Positions 1 to 8,175 of a stretch of DNA of 64,000 nucleotides are shown here, piece by piece. The stretch is from Pseudoxanthomonas jiangsuensis (GTDB lineage: Bacteria > Pseudomonadota > Gammaproteobacteria > Xanthomonadales > Xanthomonadaceae). The position numbers and the translations under genes are program-made. The stretch covers positions 1-64,000 of the forward strand of contig NZ_PDWL01000022.1 in assembly GCF_010093185.1 (NCBI RefSeq), read 5' to 3'. Below the pieces are notes generated by a model. The model had not been told where the DNA came from. It saw only the letters and a program-made list of their open reading frames with translations, and ran no database searches. How positions within the stretch are numbered: the stretch's first letter is position 1; each line of letters begins with the position of its first letter.

Positions 1-472
1 CGGCGGGACCAGTAATGGGGTGCCAGCGTAGTTCCATGCCGGCAGGGTAGGCCCCGTCAGGTTCAGGGCATGAGACGCCATTGGAAGCTGGGGGTTAGCC
101 CGCCGCCGGTGGCGGGCCGGAGCACATTTCGACCGCCCTACCCCCGATAAACCCACCTAATCCCCTGCCCTATCGATGTTCGCTTCCGGCCAAAGCGGCC
201 TACGATCACGGCGCCGGTATCGTTTACTCGGCGCCCCAACGGCTAGCTGTTGCTGAGCGATTTCAGGTCAGCGACGAACTGCTCGGGATGCGGTGGGTGT
301 GGTAGACCATGACCAACGGGGGCATCCTCCGCCGCGCGAGGAAATCGCCCGGCGCGCGCCGCAATGACAACGTGTACGTACGGGCCACGTGGAGATTCCG
401 GGCGACCCTGGTGATCGTGAGGCGACAGGCTTCGGCTGGCCGGACCCGCGCGCACAGCAGACAATGGTCGCC
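1..472. other. Stretch without a supportable gene at the left edge
   Basis: No open frame here has a recognisable product; the overlapping minus-strand frames look like chance frames in GC-rich DNA. Two things are visible. A 7-bp stem hairpin lies at 98-117 (GCCCGCC against GGCGGGC) without a T tract. The stretch 134-200 is a diverged copy of a sequence that recurs at 35472-35539. The region ends just before the CDF gene. Confidence 0.5.
134..200 (+). repeat. Left copy of a diverged repeat that brackets the metal block
   Basis: By eye this copy shares with 35472-35539 the ordered blocks cgccc, cgataa, cctaatccc and cttccggcc(a)aaagcggcc over about 67 bases, in the same orientation. The last block contains GGCC on both sides of a short AAAGC spacer. 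It may be a dispersed intergenic repeat or a vestige of an element end. Confidence 0.5.
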
Positions 473-1392
473 ATGAAACCCCGCGACAGACCGGCCGAAG
501 CCACGCCGGACCTGAGGAAATACGCCTGGCTGGCCATCGTGACCGCGGTGCTGACGGTGCTGCTCAAGGGCAGCGCCTGGGCGATCACCGGCTCGGTGGG
601 CCTGCTGTCGGACGCCGCCGAATCGATGGTCAACCTGGTGGCCGCCATCGTCGCCCTGGTCTCGCTGACCATCGCCGCCCGGCCGGCCGACGACGACCAC
701 CACTTCAGCCACAGCAAGGCGGAGTATTTCTCCGCCGCGCTGAAGGGATCATGATCTTCGTCTCCGCGGCCTCGATCATCTACCTGGGCATCGATCGCCT
801 GCTCAACCCCCGGCCGCTGGGATCGCTCGGCATCGGCCTCGCCGTTTCGATCATGGCCGCCGTCCTCAACGGCATCGTCGGGCGAATCCTGATCAAGGTC
901 GGCACGCGCCACCGCTCCATCACCCTGCGCGCCGACGGCAAGCACCTGATGGCCGACGTGTACACCTCGGTCGGGGTCGTGGTGGGCCTGGGGTTGGCGT
1001 GGCTGACAGGCTGGAACTGGCTGGATCCGGTGATCGCGATCCTGGTGGGCGTGAACATCCTGGTTGTCGGCTACCGGCTGATGTCCGAATCCGCCTCCGG
1101 CCTGATGGACGCGACCCTGTCCCCCGAGGACAACGCCCGGATCCAGGCCATCCTGGACGCGCACGCCGAACCGGGCCGGATCGAATTCCACGCCGTGCGC
1201 ACGCGCGAGTCCGGGGCCCGCCAGTTCATGGAGATGCACATGCTGGTGCCCGGCGACTGGACGGTGCTGCGCGGGCATGACGCCATGGAAGACCTGGTGG
1301 AGAAGATCGTGGCGGAGTTTCCCGCCATGCGCGTGACCGGGCACCTGGAACCGGTCTCCGATCCCCGCAGCTACGAAGACATGGCCCTGTAG
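473..1392 (+). pseudogene. Cation diffusion facilitator (CDF) metal exporter, frameshifted
   Basis: CDF proteins export divalent metals such as Zn, Cd, Co or Fe by proton antiport across the inner membrane. The protein is split. The first part (start at 473, MKPRD; 464 is an alternative) has TM helices I-II and the [14 protein letters not shown] segment, and stops at 752-754. The second part resumes in another frame from about 751 with helices III-VI and a C-terminal cytosolic domain. Across the break, LKGS-stop joins [13 protein letters not shown], where the family runs on as an unbroken G-x-x-IF segment. Restoring one base near 748-750 would give a single protein of about 306 residues, the usual CDF size. 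The ATGA overlap could in principle allow coupled synthesis of two halves, but an indel (real or sequencing error) is simpler. Metal specificity cannot be read from this. Confidence 0.75.
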
Positions 1393-1458
1393 CCGAAAAG
1401 CGGGAGGCGACGTTGGGTCAGGCAGGCGACGAAGACCCGCGGCTCGATCCCCCGTGCG

Positions 1459-1500
1459 TTGTCACTGTATTCATCCGGAGTTTATATCCGCACGTATACT
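1459..1500 (+). promoter_or_regulatory. Candidate promoter of the copL-copA-copB operon
   Basis: The bases before copL are unusually AT-rich for this region. TTGTCA (1459-1464) is followed 17-18 bases later by TTATAT/TATATC (1482-1488). A separate TATACT lies at 1495-1500, only 7 bases before the copL ATG. If TATACT were the -10, the copL message would be leaderless or nearly so. No CueR-type dyad is seen here, which agrees with CopL rather than CueR being the known control element for copLAB in Xanthomonas. Confidence 0.35.
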
Positions 1501-1507
1501 AAGGCGC

Positions 1508-1924
1508 ATGACTTTCCGCGCGCTCCTGATGCGATTGTTCCTGGTCGTTGCCTTGCTCGCCAACGGTCCGGGCATCGCTGGCGCGTCCATGCACATGGAG
1601 CACGTGCGCGACTCCGCCGGTGACGTCACCTCGGCACCGACAGCAGCCGAGGCCATGGCGGCCTGCCATGGAGGAGCAGCGGCTGCTACGGGGGCCAATG
1701 AACACCATCACCCCCAGGCCACTGACGAGGCCGGAGCGGTATCGCCGTGGGACGACTGCTGTGAGACGGACAGTTGCTGTGCGTGCATGCACCATTGCTT
1801 CGCGGCCTTCGCAGGGTCGGCGTCTCCCGTCGTGGAAGTTCTTTACCGGCAGATCGCTGAACCGTTTCTGTCGGTGCACGCGTCCGCGGCCCTGACCAAT
1901 CTCTTCCGACCTCCGATCGGCTAA
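1508..1924 (+). CDS. copL: CopL-family copper-responsive regulatory/metal-binding protein
   Basis: In Xanthomonas, CopL is the short protein encoded just ahead of copA that is needed for copper-induced expression of copAB. Here the 138-residue product begins MTFRALLMRLFLVVALLANG, an export-signal-like N-terminus. It then carries His/Met-rich stretches (MHMEH, EHHHP) and a Cys/His cluster (DDCCETDSCCACMHHC) near residues 85-100. The start at 1508 gives the family-like N-terminus; an upstream in-frame ATG at 1454 would add a non-signal extension. The position 103 bases before copA and the Cys/His pattern support the call. How CopL senses copper is not settled by the sequence; the spacer to copA holds three hairpins. 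Confidence 0.8.
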   Translation: MTFRALLMRLFLVVALLANGPGIAGASMHMEHVRDSAGDVTSAPTAAEAMAACHGGAAAATGANEHHHPQATDEAGAVSPWDDCCETDSCCACMHHCFAAFAGSASPVVEVLYRQIAEPFLSVHASAALTNLFRPPIG

Positions 1925-1934
1925 GTGTCGCTGA

Positions 1935-2004
1935 GCGCCTTTGAGGCGCCGATGGACCCTGTCCGCGTTGTCCGCACCGACAGGGTCACGCTCGCTTCGC
2001 GAGC
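1935..2004 (+). promoter_or_regulatory. Three tandem hairpins between copL and copA
   Basis: Three inverted repeats follow one another in the 103-base spacer. They are GCGCC/GGCGC (1935-1939 with 1945-1949), GACCCTGTC/GACAGGGTC (1955-1963 with 1979-1987, 9 bp) and GCTCGC/GCGAGC (1990-1995 with 1999-2004, 3-base loop). None is followed by a T run, so they do not look like ordinary terminators. They could act as an mRNA stability, processing or attenuation structure setting copA expression relative to copL. Confidence 0.5.
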
Positions 2005-2027
2005 CCTCGACCTTTCCCGGAGTTCCC

Positions 2028-3881
2028 ATGTCATCCGATTCTTTCGGCCGTGCCGGAGGGCTGTCTTCCCCGTCGCGCCGCCTCTTTGTTCAAGGACTTG
2101 CCGCCGGAGGCGCCGCCGCGGCGCTTGGCCTCTGGCCGCGCACCAGCTGGGCCGTCAAGGCTGAAGGCGTGCCCAACGTACTTTCTGGCACCGAGTTCGA
2201 CCTGACCATCGGCGAGACGCCGATGAACTTCACCGGCGCCACGCGTCCTGCCATCACGGTCAACGGCTCGATTCCTGCACCGCTGCTGCGCTGGCGCGAG
2301 GGCACTACCGTCAACCTGCGGGTCCGCAATGCCTTGCCGCCAGGCTCCATCCATGGCCACCAGGCATCGATCCACTGGCACGGCATCCTGCTGCCAGCCA
2401 ACATGGACGGCGTGCCGGGACTCAGCTTCGACGGCATCGACCGCGGCGAGACTTACCAGTACCGCTTCAACGTCGTACAGGGCGGCACCTACTGGTACCA
2501 CAGCCACTCCGGTTTCCAGGAGCAGGCCGGCCTCTACGGGCCGCTGGTGATCGAGCCACTCGAGCCCGAGCCCTTCGCCTATGACCGCGATTACGTGGTC
2601 ATGCTCAGCGACTGGACCGACCTGGATCCGCAGCGTCTGTTCGCCCGGCTCAAGAAGCGGTCGGATTTCGACAACTTCTCCAAGCAGACCGTGGGCGACT
2701 TCTTCGCCGACGTGAAACAGCACGGCCTGGCCGCCACGGTCGAAGATCGCAAGATGTGGGGCCAGATGCGGATGACACCGACCGACCTGTCGGACGTCAA
2801 CGGCAACACCTACACCTACCTGTTGAACGGCACGACCTCGCTCGGCAACTGGACCGGACTGTTCCGGTCCGGCGAGAAGGTACGCCTGCGCTTCATCAAC
2901 GGGTCCGCGATGACCTACTTCGACGTGCGCATCCCGGGCCTGAAGATGACCGTGGTCGCAGCCGATGGCCAGTACGTGCATCCGGTCACGGTCGACGAAT
3001 TCCGCATCGCCACCGCCGAGACCTTCGACGTCATTGTCGAACCGACCGGGCAGGATGCGTTCACCATTTTTGCCCAGGACAGCGGCCGCACGGGATACAT
3101 CAGCGGAACACTCGCCGTCAGGGAAGGCTTGCGGGCGCCGGTGCCGGACGTCGACCCCAAGCCACTCCTCACCATGGACGACATGGGCCACGGCGGGATG
3201 GGTGGCGGCGGTCACGACATGTCTTCGATGTCGCACGGTGCGATGGCCGGCGGTGCCATGGCCGGAATGGACCACAGCGGTCACGACCTGTCGTCGATGG
3301 CAGCAGGCACGGCCGCCGGAGGGAGCATGGCCGGGATGGACCACGGTGCCGGCGGGATGCAGGAGCATCCAGCCACCGAAACCGGCAACCCGCTGGTCGA
3401 CATGCAGACGATGGCCCCTGTGCCGAGACTCGATGATCCGGGCATTGGCTTACGCGACAACGGCCGACGCGTACTGACCTACGGCGATCTGCGCAGCACG
3501 TTCCCCGACCCCGACGGGCGTGAGCCCGGTCGCACGGTCGAGCTGCACCTGACCGGGCACATGGAGCGTTTCGCCTGGTCGTTCAACGGAGTGAAGTTCG
3601 CTGACGCCGAACCCCTGCGTCTGAAGTACGGCGAGCGCATGCGAGTCGTCTTGGTCAACGACACGATGATGTCGCACCCGATCCATCTGCACGGCATGTG
3701 GAGCGACCTCGAGGACGAGTCCGGCAACTTCATGGTGCGCAAGCACACCATCGACATGCCGCCTGGTACGAAGCGGGCCTTTCGCGTGCGCGCCGACGCG
3801 CTGGGTCGCTGGGCGTTCCATTGCCACCTGCTTTACCACATGGAAGCCGGCATGTTCCGCGAAGTGCGGGTGGAGGAATGA
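2028..3881 (+). CDS. copA: CopA periplasmic multicopper oxidase (copper resistance)
   Basis: CopA binds copper and oxidises Cu(I) to less toxic Cu(II) in the periplasm. The 617-residue protein has a Tat signal (RRLFVQG, about residues 17-23), three cupredoxin-like domains and all four multicopper-oxidase copper-ligand motifs: HWHG, WYHSHSG, HPIHLHG and HCHLLYH. Between the second and third domains (about residues 383-452) is a Met/His-rich segment with repeated MDH, GMxH and SSM units, typical of plasmid- and island-borne CopA. The start at 2028 is chosen because CCGGAG lies 7-12 bases upstream and the Tat motif falls correctly. The gene overlaps a possible copB start by ATGA, implying translational coupling. 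Confidence 0.95.
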   Translation: MSSDSFGRAGGLSSPSRRLFVQGLAAGGAAAALGLWPRTSWAVKAEGVPNVLSGTEFDLTIGETPMNFTGATRPAITVNGSIPAPLLRWREGTTVNLRVRNALPPGSIHGHQASIHWHGILLPANMDGVPGLSFDGIDRGETYQYRFNVVQGGTYWYHSHSGFQEQAGLYGPLVIEPLEPEPFAYDRDYVVMLSDWTDLDPQRLFARLKKRSDFDNFSKQTVGDFFADVKQHGLAATVEDRKMWGQMRMTPTDLSDVNGNTYTYLLNGTTSLGNWTGLFRSGEKVRLRFINGSAMTYFDVRIPGLKMTVVAADGQYVHPVTVDEFRIATAETFDVIVEPTGQDAFTIFAQDSGRTGYISGTLAVREGLRAPVPDVDPKPLLTMDDMGHGGMGGGGHDMSSMSHGAMAGGAMAGMDHSGHDLSSMAAGTAAGGSMAGMDHGAGGMQEHPATETGNPLVDMQTMAPVPRLDDPGIGLRDNGRRVLTYGDLRSTFPDPDGREPGRTVELHLTGHMERFAWSFNGVKFADAEPLRLKYGERMRVVLVNDTMMSHPIHLHGMWSDLEDESGNFMVRKHTIDMPPGTKRAFRVRADALGRWAFHCHLLYHMEAGMFREVRVEE

Positions 3882-3886
3882 ACGCC

Positions 3887-5020
3887 ATGAGCCGTTCCAA
3901 TCGTCACTCCCTAGCCATCGGCCTGACGTCCGTACTCGTTCTTGCAACTGGTTGCGCCCCGGCGTGGGCGCAGGAGACGGACCACGCCGCACACCATCCG
4001 GCAGCCAAGCCGGCTGCGTCACCATCGTCGCCAAGGCCCGCGGATCCGCACGCCGGCCATCTACCGACTTCACCGGACAAGAGTTCCGACGATCACGGGA
4101 CGATGAACCACGGGAACATGCGGCACGGAGCTGCGAATCCTGCCGACAGCGAACACACCGGGATGGACCACTCCACGATGGATCACTCCACGATGGATCA
4201 CTCCGGGATGGATCACTCCGCAATGGATCACTCGGGCATGGATCACGCTTCCATGGGCCATCAACCTGGTGTCAGCGAGGACCTGCCGCCGACGGCCGAG
4301 CCGCGCGAGCCAATCCCGGTTGTCACGCCGACAGATCGGGCTGCGGCGTTCCCGGACCTCGACGAGCACCTGATGCATGGTGAATCGATCAATTCCTACT
4401 GGGCGCTTGACCGGCTAGAGGCGTGGGACGCGGACGAGGACGGCACCGGCATGGCCTGGGAAGCACAAGGCTGGGTGGGTTCCGACTTGAACCGGCTCTG
4501 GCTGCGCAGCGAGGGCGAGCGTGCAGGTGGATCCACCGAGTCGGCGGATGTGGAAGTGCTGTACGGCCGAGCGATCGCCCGATGGTGGGACGCAGTCGCC
4601 GGTGTCCGCCATGACTTCGCCTTCGGCGGCGGGCCGTCGCGCACCTATGCCGCGCTCGGTGTGATCGGTCTTGCGCCGTACAAATTCGAAGTCTCCGCGA
4701 CGGCCTACCTAGGCGAGTCCGGTCAGCTCGGGGTAGGTGCGGAAGCCGAATACGAAATGCTGTTCACCAACCGGCTGATCGGCCAGTGGCTGGTCGAAGG
4801 CGAGGCCTGGAGCAAGGACGATCCGGCGGTGGGAATCGGCAGTGGGCTGAGCAAGGTCGAAGCCGGTTTCCGCTTGCGCTACGAGTTCCATCGACAGTTC
4901 GCGCCCTATGTCGGCGTGGTCTGGGAGCGTGCTTACGGCGGAACCGCAGACCTCCGTCGCGCAGCATCAGGCGATGTTGACGACACCCGGATTGTGGCGG
5001 GCGTCCGCATCTGGTTCTGA
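3887..5020 (+). CDS. copB: CopB outer-membrane copper resistance protein
   Basis: CopB is an outer-membrane beta-barrel partner of CopA that binds or sequesters copper. The 377-residue product has a cleavable signal (ending near AWAQE), then a His/Met-rich linker with MDHS pentapeptide repeats (about residues 90-125), and a C-terminal domain with alternating beta-strand segments ending in aromatic ...GVRIWF, as expected for a barrel protein. The start at 3887 is preferred over 3878 because GGAGG (3872-3876) is 10 bases from 3887 but only one base from 3878. It follows copA directly and is surely in the same transcript. Confidence 0.92.
   Translation: MSRSNRHSLAIGLTSVLVLATGCAPAWAQETDHAAHHPAAKPAASPSSPRPADPHAGHLPTSPDKSSDDHGTMNHGNMRHGAANPADSEHTGMDHSTMDHSTMDHSGMDHSAMDHSGMDHASMGHQPGVSEDLPPTAEPREPIPVVTPTDRAAAFPDLDEHLMHGESINSYWALDRLEAWDADEDGTGMAWEAQGWVGSDLNRLWLRSEGERAGGSTESADVEVLYGRAIARWWDAVAGVRHDFAFGGGPSRTYAALGVIGLAPYKFEVSATAYLGESGQLGVGAEAEYEMLFTNRLIGQWLVEGEAWSKDDPAVGIGSGLSKVEAGFRLRYEFHRQFAPYVGVVWERAYGGTADLRRAASGDVDDTRIVAGVRIWF
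4160..4249 (+). repeat. 15-bp tandem repeat in copB encoding MDHS copper-binding units
   Basis: About six successive copies of a 15-base unit of the type ggNatggatcactcc encode (G/T/A)-M-D-H-S. Met, Asp and His in a regular array are a known copper-binding design in CopB proteins. Copy number in such arrays can change by slippage. Confidence 0.85.
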
Positions 5021-5104
5021 CAGGAACTGGCATTGAGCCAGCGTACGCAAGGCTGGCTGAAGTTTCTTCAGCGACACACACACCACTGATTTCGGAGTTC
5101 ACGC

Positions 5105-5614
5105 ATGAACGTAACACCCGTCACCCTCGCCCTCGCACTGGCATTTGCCGTTGTGTCGCCCGCTATGGCGCAGACAACCCAGGCGCATGCACATCACCCC
5201 GCCACTGCGGCAGCGGCGAACGTGGATGTTCCTGCCGCCGCCACGGCCGCCGTCGCCGTGGTAGAGCGGTTCAACACCGCACTGTCCAGCGAAGACCTGG
5301 CAACGGTCGGATCCCTGCTCGCTCCTGACGCCCTCATCCTCGAGTCCGGTGGTGCCGAGCACAGCCGCGAGGAATATCTGGGCCACCACGCCATCAGCGA
5401 CGCGGCGTTCCTCAAGGACGCCCATCGCCAACTCCTGCGCCAGCGCGCACGAACCGCTGGTGAGTTCGCATGGGTGGGAACCGAAAGCGAGCTGCACGCC
5501 CAGAAGGACGGCAAGCCCCTGACCGTTCTGAGCACCGAGACAATGGTGCTGAAGCAGACCGCCGACGGCTGGCGGATCGTCCACATCCACTGGTCCTCGC
5601 GGACCAAGCGCTGA
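5105..5614 (+). CDS. Exported NTF2-like (SnoaL/DUF4440-type) protein of the copper operon
   Basis: The 169-residue protein starts with a clear signal peptide (cleavage near AMAQ-TT), then a short His-containing stretch (AHAHHP). An NTF2-like cone fold follows, recognisable from the ERFNTALSSEDLATVGSLLAPDALILESGG start and the TxLSTETMVLKQTADGWRIVHIHWSS end. Such domains bind small ligands or act as scaffolds; no catalytic residues can be assigned. It sits between copB and copG, the place taken by copM in the published copLABMGCDF cluster of Xanthomonas, but equivalence to copM is not proven here. AGTT-type spacing and the tight order suggest it belongs to the operon. Confidence 0.75.
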   Translation: MNVTPVTLALALAFAVVSPAMAQTTQAHAHHPATAAAANVDVPAAATAAVAVVERFNTALSSEDLATVGSLLAPDALILESGGAEHSREEYLGHHAISDAAFLKDAHRQLLRQRARTAGEFAWVGTESELHAQKDGKPLTVLSTETMVLKQTADGWRIVHIHWSSRTKR

Positions 5615-5627
5615 GCGCAGAACCGAC

Positions 5628-6152
5628 ATGAATGCTTACGGATTGAACCGACTGACGTGGGTGGTTCTCGCGGTCGCCGGCCTGGGTGCTTGCACGCAGG
5701 CCAGTACGCCTGCGCAATCCACCACCGCGCAGACAGCACAGATCGTCCCGGGAAAACCCGCCGTGACTCCAGCAGCCCTGCCACGCATGACCGTCCATAA
5801 AACCCCGACCTGCGGATGTTGCGGTGCCTGGATCGAGCACATGAAGAAAGCGGGCTTCGCGCTGGACGTGCACGACATGGATGACCTGGGCCCAGTGAAG
5901 GAGCGACTGGGTGTGCCCTACGCAAAGGGGTCCTGCCACACCGCCGAGATCGCCGGATACTTGATCGAAGGCCATGTTCCAGCCGCCGACATCAAGCGCC
6001 TCCTTGAGGAAAGGCCGGACGCACGGGGCCTGGTTCTGCCCGGAATGCCGCTCGGGTCGCCGGGCATGGAAGTCCCGGATGGGCGCCAGCAGCCCTACAC
6101 GGTCGAACTGGTCCATCACGACGGAACCACCGAACCATTCGCGCAGCACTGA
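5628..6152 (+). CDS. copG: CopG-like DUF411 copper-resistance protein (lipoprotein)
   Basis: DUF411/CopG proteins are periplasmic thioredoxin-fold metal-binding proteins; the best known member binds copper through a conserved Cys-x-x-Cys site. Here the 174-residue product has a lipobox-like LGAC near residue 22, then TVHKTPTCGCCGAW with the CGCC motif (about residues 61-64), and a second conserved GSCHTAEI cysteine/histidine segment near residue 104. The conserved GHVPAADIKRLL block of DUF411 follows. It starts 13 bases after the NTF2-like gene. The short tail ending in ...FAQH is His-containing. Confidence 0.85.
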   Translation: MNAYGLNRLTWVVLAVAGLGACTQASTPAQSTTAQTAQIVPGKPAVTPAALPRMTVHKTPTCGCCGAWIEHMKKAGFALDVHDMDDLGPVKERLGVPYAKGSCHTAEIAGYLIEGHVPAADIKRLLEERPDARGLVLPGMPLGSPGMEVPDGRQQPYTVELVHHDGTTEPFAQH

Positions 6153-6222
6153 GCCATCGGCGAATCAGGGGGCGGTGTAGCGGGCGCGCCGAATCTCGTC
6201 CGCGATGAAGCAGGAGATCCAC

Positions 6223-6573
6223 ATGACTCACCATTCCGAAGACCACCGGTCCCAGGCCATGAACACGTGCATCGACAACTGCACGCAATGCCATGCGATT
6301 TGCCTGGAGACCATCAACTATTGCCTGACCAAGGGAGGTGCACACGCAGCACCGGAGCACATCGCCCTGCTGGCGACGTGTGCCGATATCTGTGCCACCA
6401 GCGCCGACGCGATGCTGCGCGGTACGAGCGTTCATAACGTCATTTGCGGTGCCTGCGCGGAGATCTGCCGCCAGTGCGCGGATGCATGCGATGCCATGAA
6501 CGACCCTGAGATGGCGCGTTGCGCTGAAGCGTGTCGTCGATGCGCGGAAAGCTGCAGCGCCATGGCAGCTTGA
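6223..6573 (+). CDS. Cys-rich four-helix-bundle copper-storage protein (Csp / DUF326 type)
   Basis: Csp proteins are four-helix bundles whose core is lined by cysteines that store many Cu(I) ions. The 116-residue product has 16 cysteines placed at helix-like intervals (for example CIDNCTQCHAIC and CAEICRQCADAC), and no signal peptide, so it is predicted to be cytosolic like Csp3. The start at 6223 (MTHHSEDH) is chosen because GGAG at about 6212-6216 is correctly spaced; an in-frame ATG at 6205 has no comparable site. It lies between copG and copC in the copper operon, which supports a copper-buffering role. Confidence 0.85.
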   Translation: MTHHSEDHRSQAMNTCIDNCTQCHAICLETINYCLTKGGAHAAPEHIALLATCADICATSADAMLRGTSVHNVICGACAEICRQCADACDAMNDPEMARCAEACRRCAESCSAMAA

Positions 6574-6675
6574 TGCATCGAGGGTCCCGCCTGCGATGAC
6601 GGGATCCTCACCTCCGATCTCACAAGGCACGGCGCCCACCAACGGGGCTTTGCATCAGTTCACAAAGAGGTCCAT

Positions 6676-7059
6676 ATGAAGTCTTCAAGCGTTCTTCGCT
6701 CTTTCGCGCTCGTACTCGCAATCGCGGCAGGGCAGTTTTCGCTGCAGGTCGCGCGCGCCCACGCGGCGTTACAGCAGTCCACACCGGCAGCAAATGCGGT
6801 CGTGGCCTCCCCAAGCCAGATCGATCTGGTGTTCAACGAGACGCTGATTCCGCGAGCGTCGCGGCTCAAGCTGGTCATGAAGCACGGCAGCTCCACCATG
6901 CCGATCGAGAATTTCACGACCGAGATCGTCAACAACGGCAAGACCCTGCGTGCCAAGTTGCCCCAGCCGCTGGCTCCAGGCGTCTATACGGTGGAATACC
7001 GCGCCGTCGGTGGTGACAATCACCCCATGCCGGGCAGCTTCAGCTTCACGGTGCGCTGA
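6676..7059 (+). CDS. copC: CopC periplasmic copper-binding protein
   Basis: CopC is a small beta-barrel copper chaperone of the periplasm that works with the membrane protein CopD. The 127-residue product has a signal peptide ending at ARA-HAALQQSTPA. The mature N-terminal His and the PAANAVVASPSQIDLVFNE segment are typical of the CopC/YobA family. The C-terminal GVYTVEYRAVGGDNHPMPGSFSFTV contains the conserved D-x-H Cu(II) site. A good AGAGG site precedes the start. copD begins 10 bases after the stop. Confidence 0.93.
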   Translation: MKSSSVLRSFALVLAIAAGQFSLQVARAHAALQQSTPAANAVVASPSQIDLVFNETLIPRASRLKLVMKHGSSTMPIENFTTEIVNNGKTLRAKLPQPLAPGVYTVEYRAVGGDNHPMPGSFSFTVR

Positions 7060-7069
7060 GGAGTCGCGA

Positions 7070-7999
7070 ATGTTCGACCTGTCGGCTTACGCACTGAGAT
7101 TCCTGGAGTACCTGGTTCTCATGCTTCTTTTCGGCGTCCCACAGTTCGGTTGGTACGGTTTGCGTCGACCGGCACTCGCCCACGCCCTGGCCGGGTGGCC
7201 ATTCATGGGCGTTCTGTTGGTGAGTGCCGCCGTCGGTCTCGTGCTCACCGGGGCCGATGTCGTCTTCAAGACCGCGGGCATCATGGGAATGCCGATTGCC
7301 GACGTTGATCGCGAATCGCTCGGCTGGTATCTGTTTGATACGTCCGCAGGCCGCGCAGCCATGGCGAGAGGCGCGCTGCTGATCGCCATGGTGTTTGTAC
7401 TCGGATGGCATCGTCGTCGCGGGAAGGTGGAGGCCGCCTTCCCGTTCGCGGCGACGCTGGCGGGCGGCGCCCTCGCCTCGCTGGCATGGAACGGCCACGC
7501 CGCCGCTGGCGAGGGCGTGGCAGGCGCGGTCCGGCTCTGTGCGGGCCTCGTCCATCTTCTCGCTGCAGGCGGCTGGATCGCAGCGGTCCTGATGTTCCTG
7601 GGAATGCTCCTGCGCGGCAAGGGCGCTGCGGGCAACGGGCGTCTGCGATCAACGCATGACTTCCTGCGTGGATTCTCGACGCTTGGAACGATTTTCGTTG
7701 CTGCGCTCATTGTGTCCGGCATCGCGCATTACGGTGATCTCACCGCGTGGTCATTGTCGACGCTGGTCCAGAGCACCTACGGAAACCTGTTGCTGTTCAA
7801 ACTTGCCCTGTTCGGCGGAATGCTGGGCCTGGGAGCAATGCACCGATGGACGCTGGTGCCGCGCCTTGAACGGGCGCTGGCCGGCGGAGATCCCTCGCAG
7901 GAGGTGCGAGCCTTGCGGCAGAGCGTTGCGGCCGAGGCTGCGCTGGCGATCCTGATCCTCATTGTCGTTTCAGTGCTCGGGACGCTCAGCCCCGCTTGA
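7070..7999 (+). CDS. copD: CopD inner-membrane copper transport protein
   Basis: CopD is a polytopic inner-membrane protein paired with CopC and thought to move copper across the membrane. The 309-residue product has about eight hydrophobic segments. A central GHAAAGEG segment, AAGGWIAAVL and a C-terminal STYGNLLLFKLALFGGMLGLGAMHRW match the CopD family. The start at 7070 (MFDLSAYALRF) is set by GAGGAG 6-12 bases upstream; the longer upstream frame overlaps copC and is not believed. Direction of copper flow is not decided by sequence. Confidence 0.9.
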   Translation: MFDLSAYALRFLEYLVLMLLFGVPQFGWYGLRRPALAHALAGWPFMGVLLVSAAVGLVLTGADVVFKTAGIMGMPIADVDRESLGWYLFDTSAGRAAMARGALLIAMVFVLGWHRRRGKVEAAFPFAATLAGGALASLAWNGHAAAGEGVAGAVRLCAGLVHLLAAGGWIAAVLMFLGMLLRGKGAAGNGRLRSTHDFLRGFSTLGTIFVAALIVSGIAHYGDLTAWSLSTLVQSTYGNLLLFKLALFGGMLGLGAMHRWTLVPRLERALAGGDPSQEVRALRQSVAAEAALAILILIVVSVLGTLSPA

Positions 8000-8175
8000 C
8001 CATACCTTTCAACGACACACACGCTGGCAGGCCTAACTGGTGCCGCCTGTACGTCTCCGACGCACCCGAGAACCAGGTGCGACCGCACACGTTGCCGTAA
8101 CTGTCGCGGTGCAACGCTTTCCAGGATGGTTGACGTCGGGTGGGACACTGTTCCGGAAACACGAGGAGAAGCAAC

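Noticed and set aside
98..117. GC-rich hairpin as a terminator at the left edge
   Set aside because: No T run follows on either strand and no gene end is visible next to it.
243..464. Small minus-strand frame ahead of the CDF gene (ends ...LKSLSNS)
   Set aside because: No ribosome site, no domain, and it overlaps other equally open frames; chance cannot be excluded.
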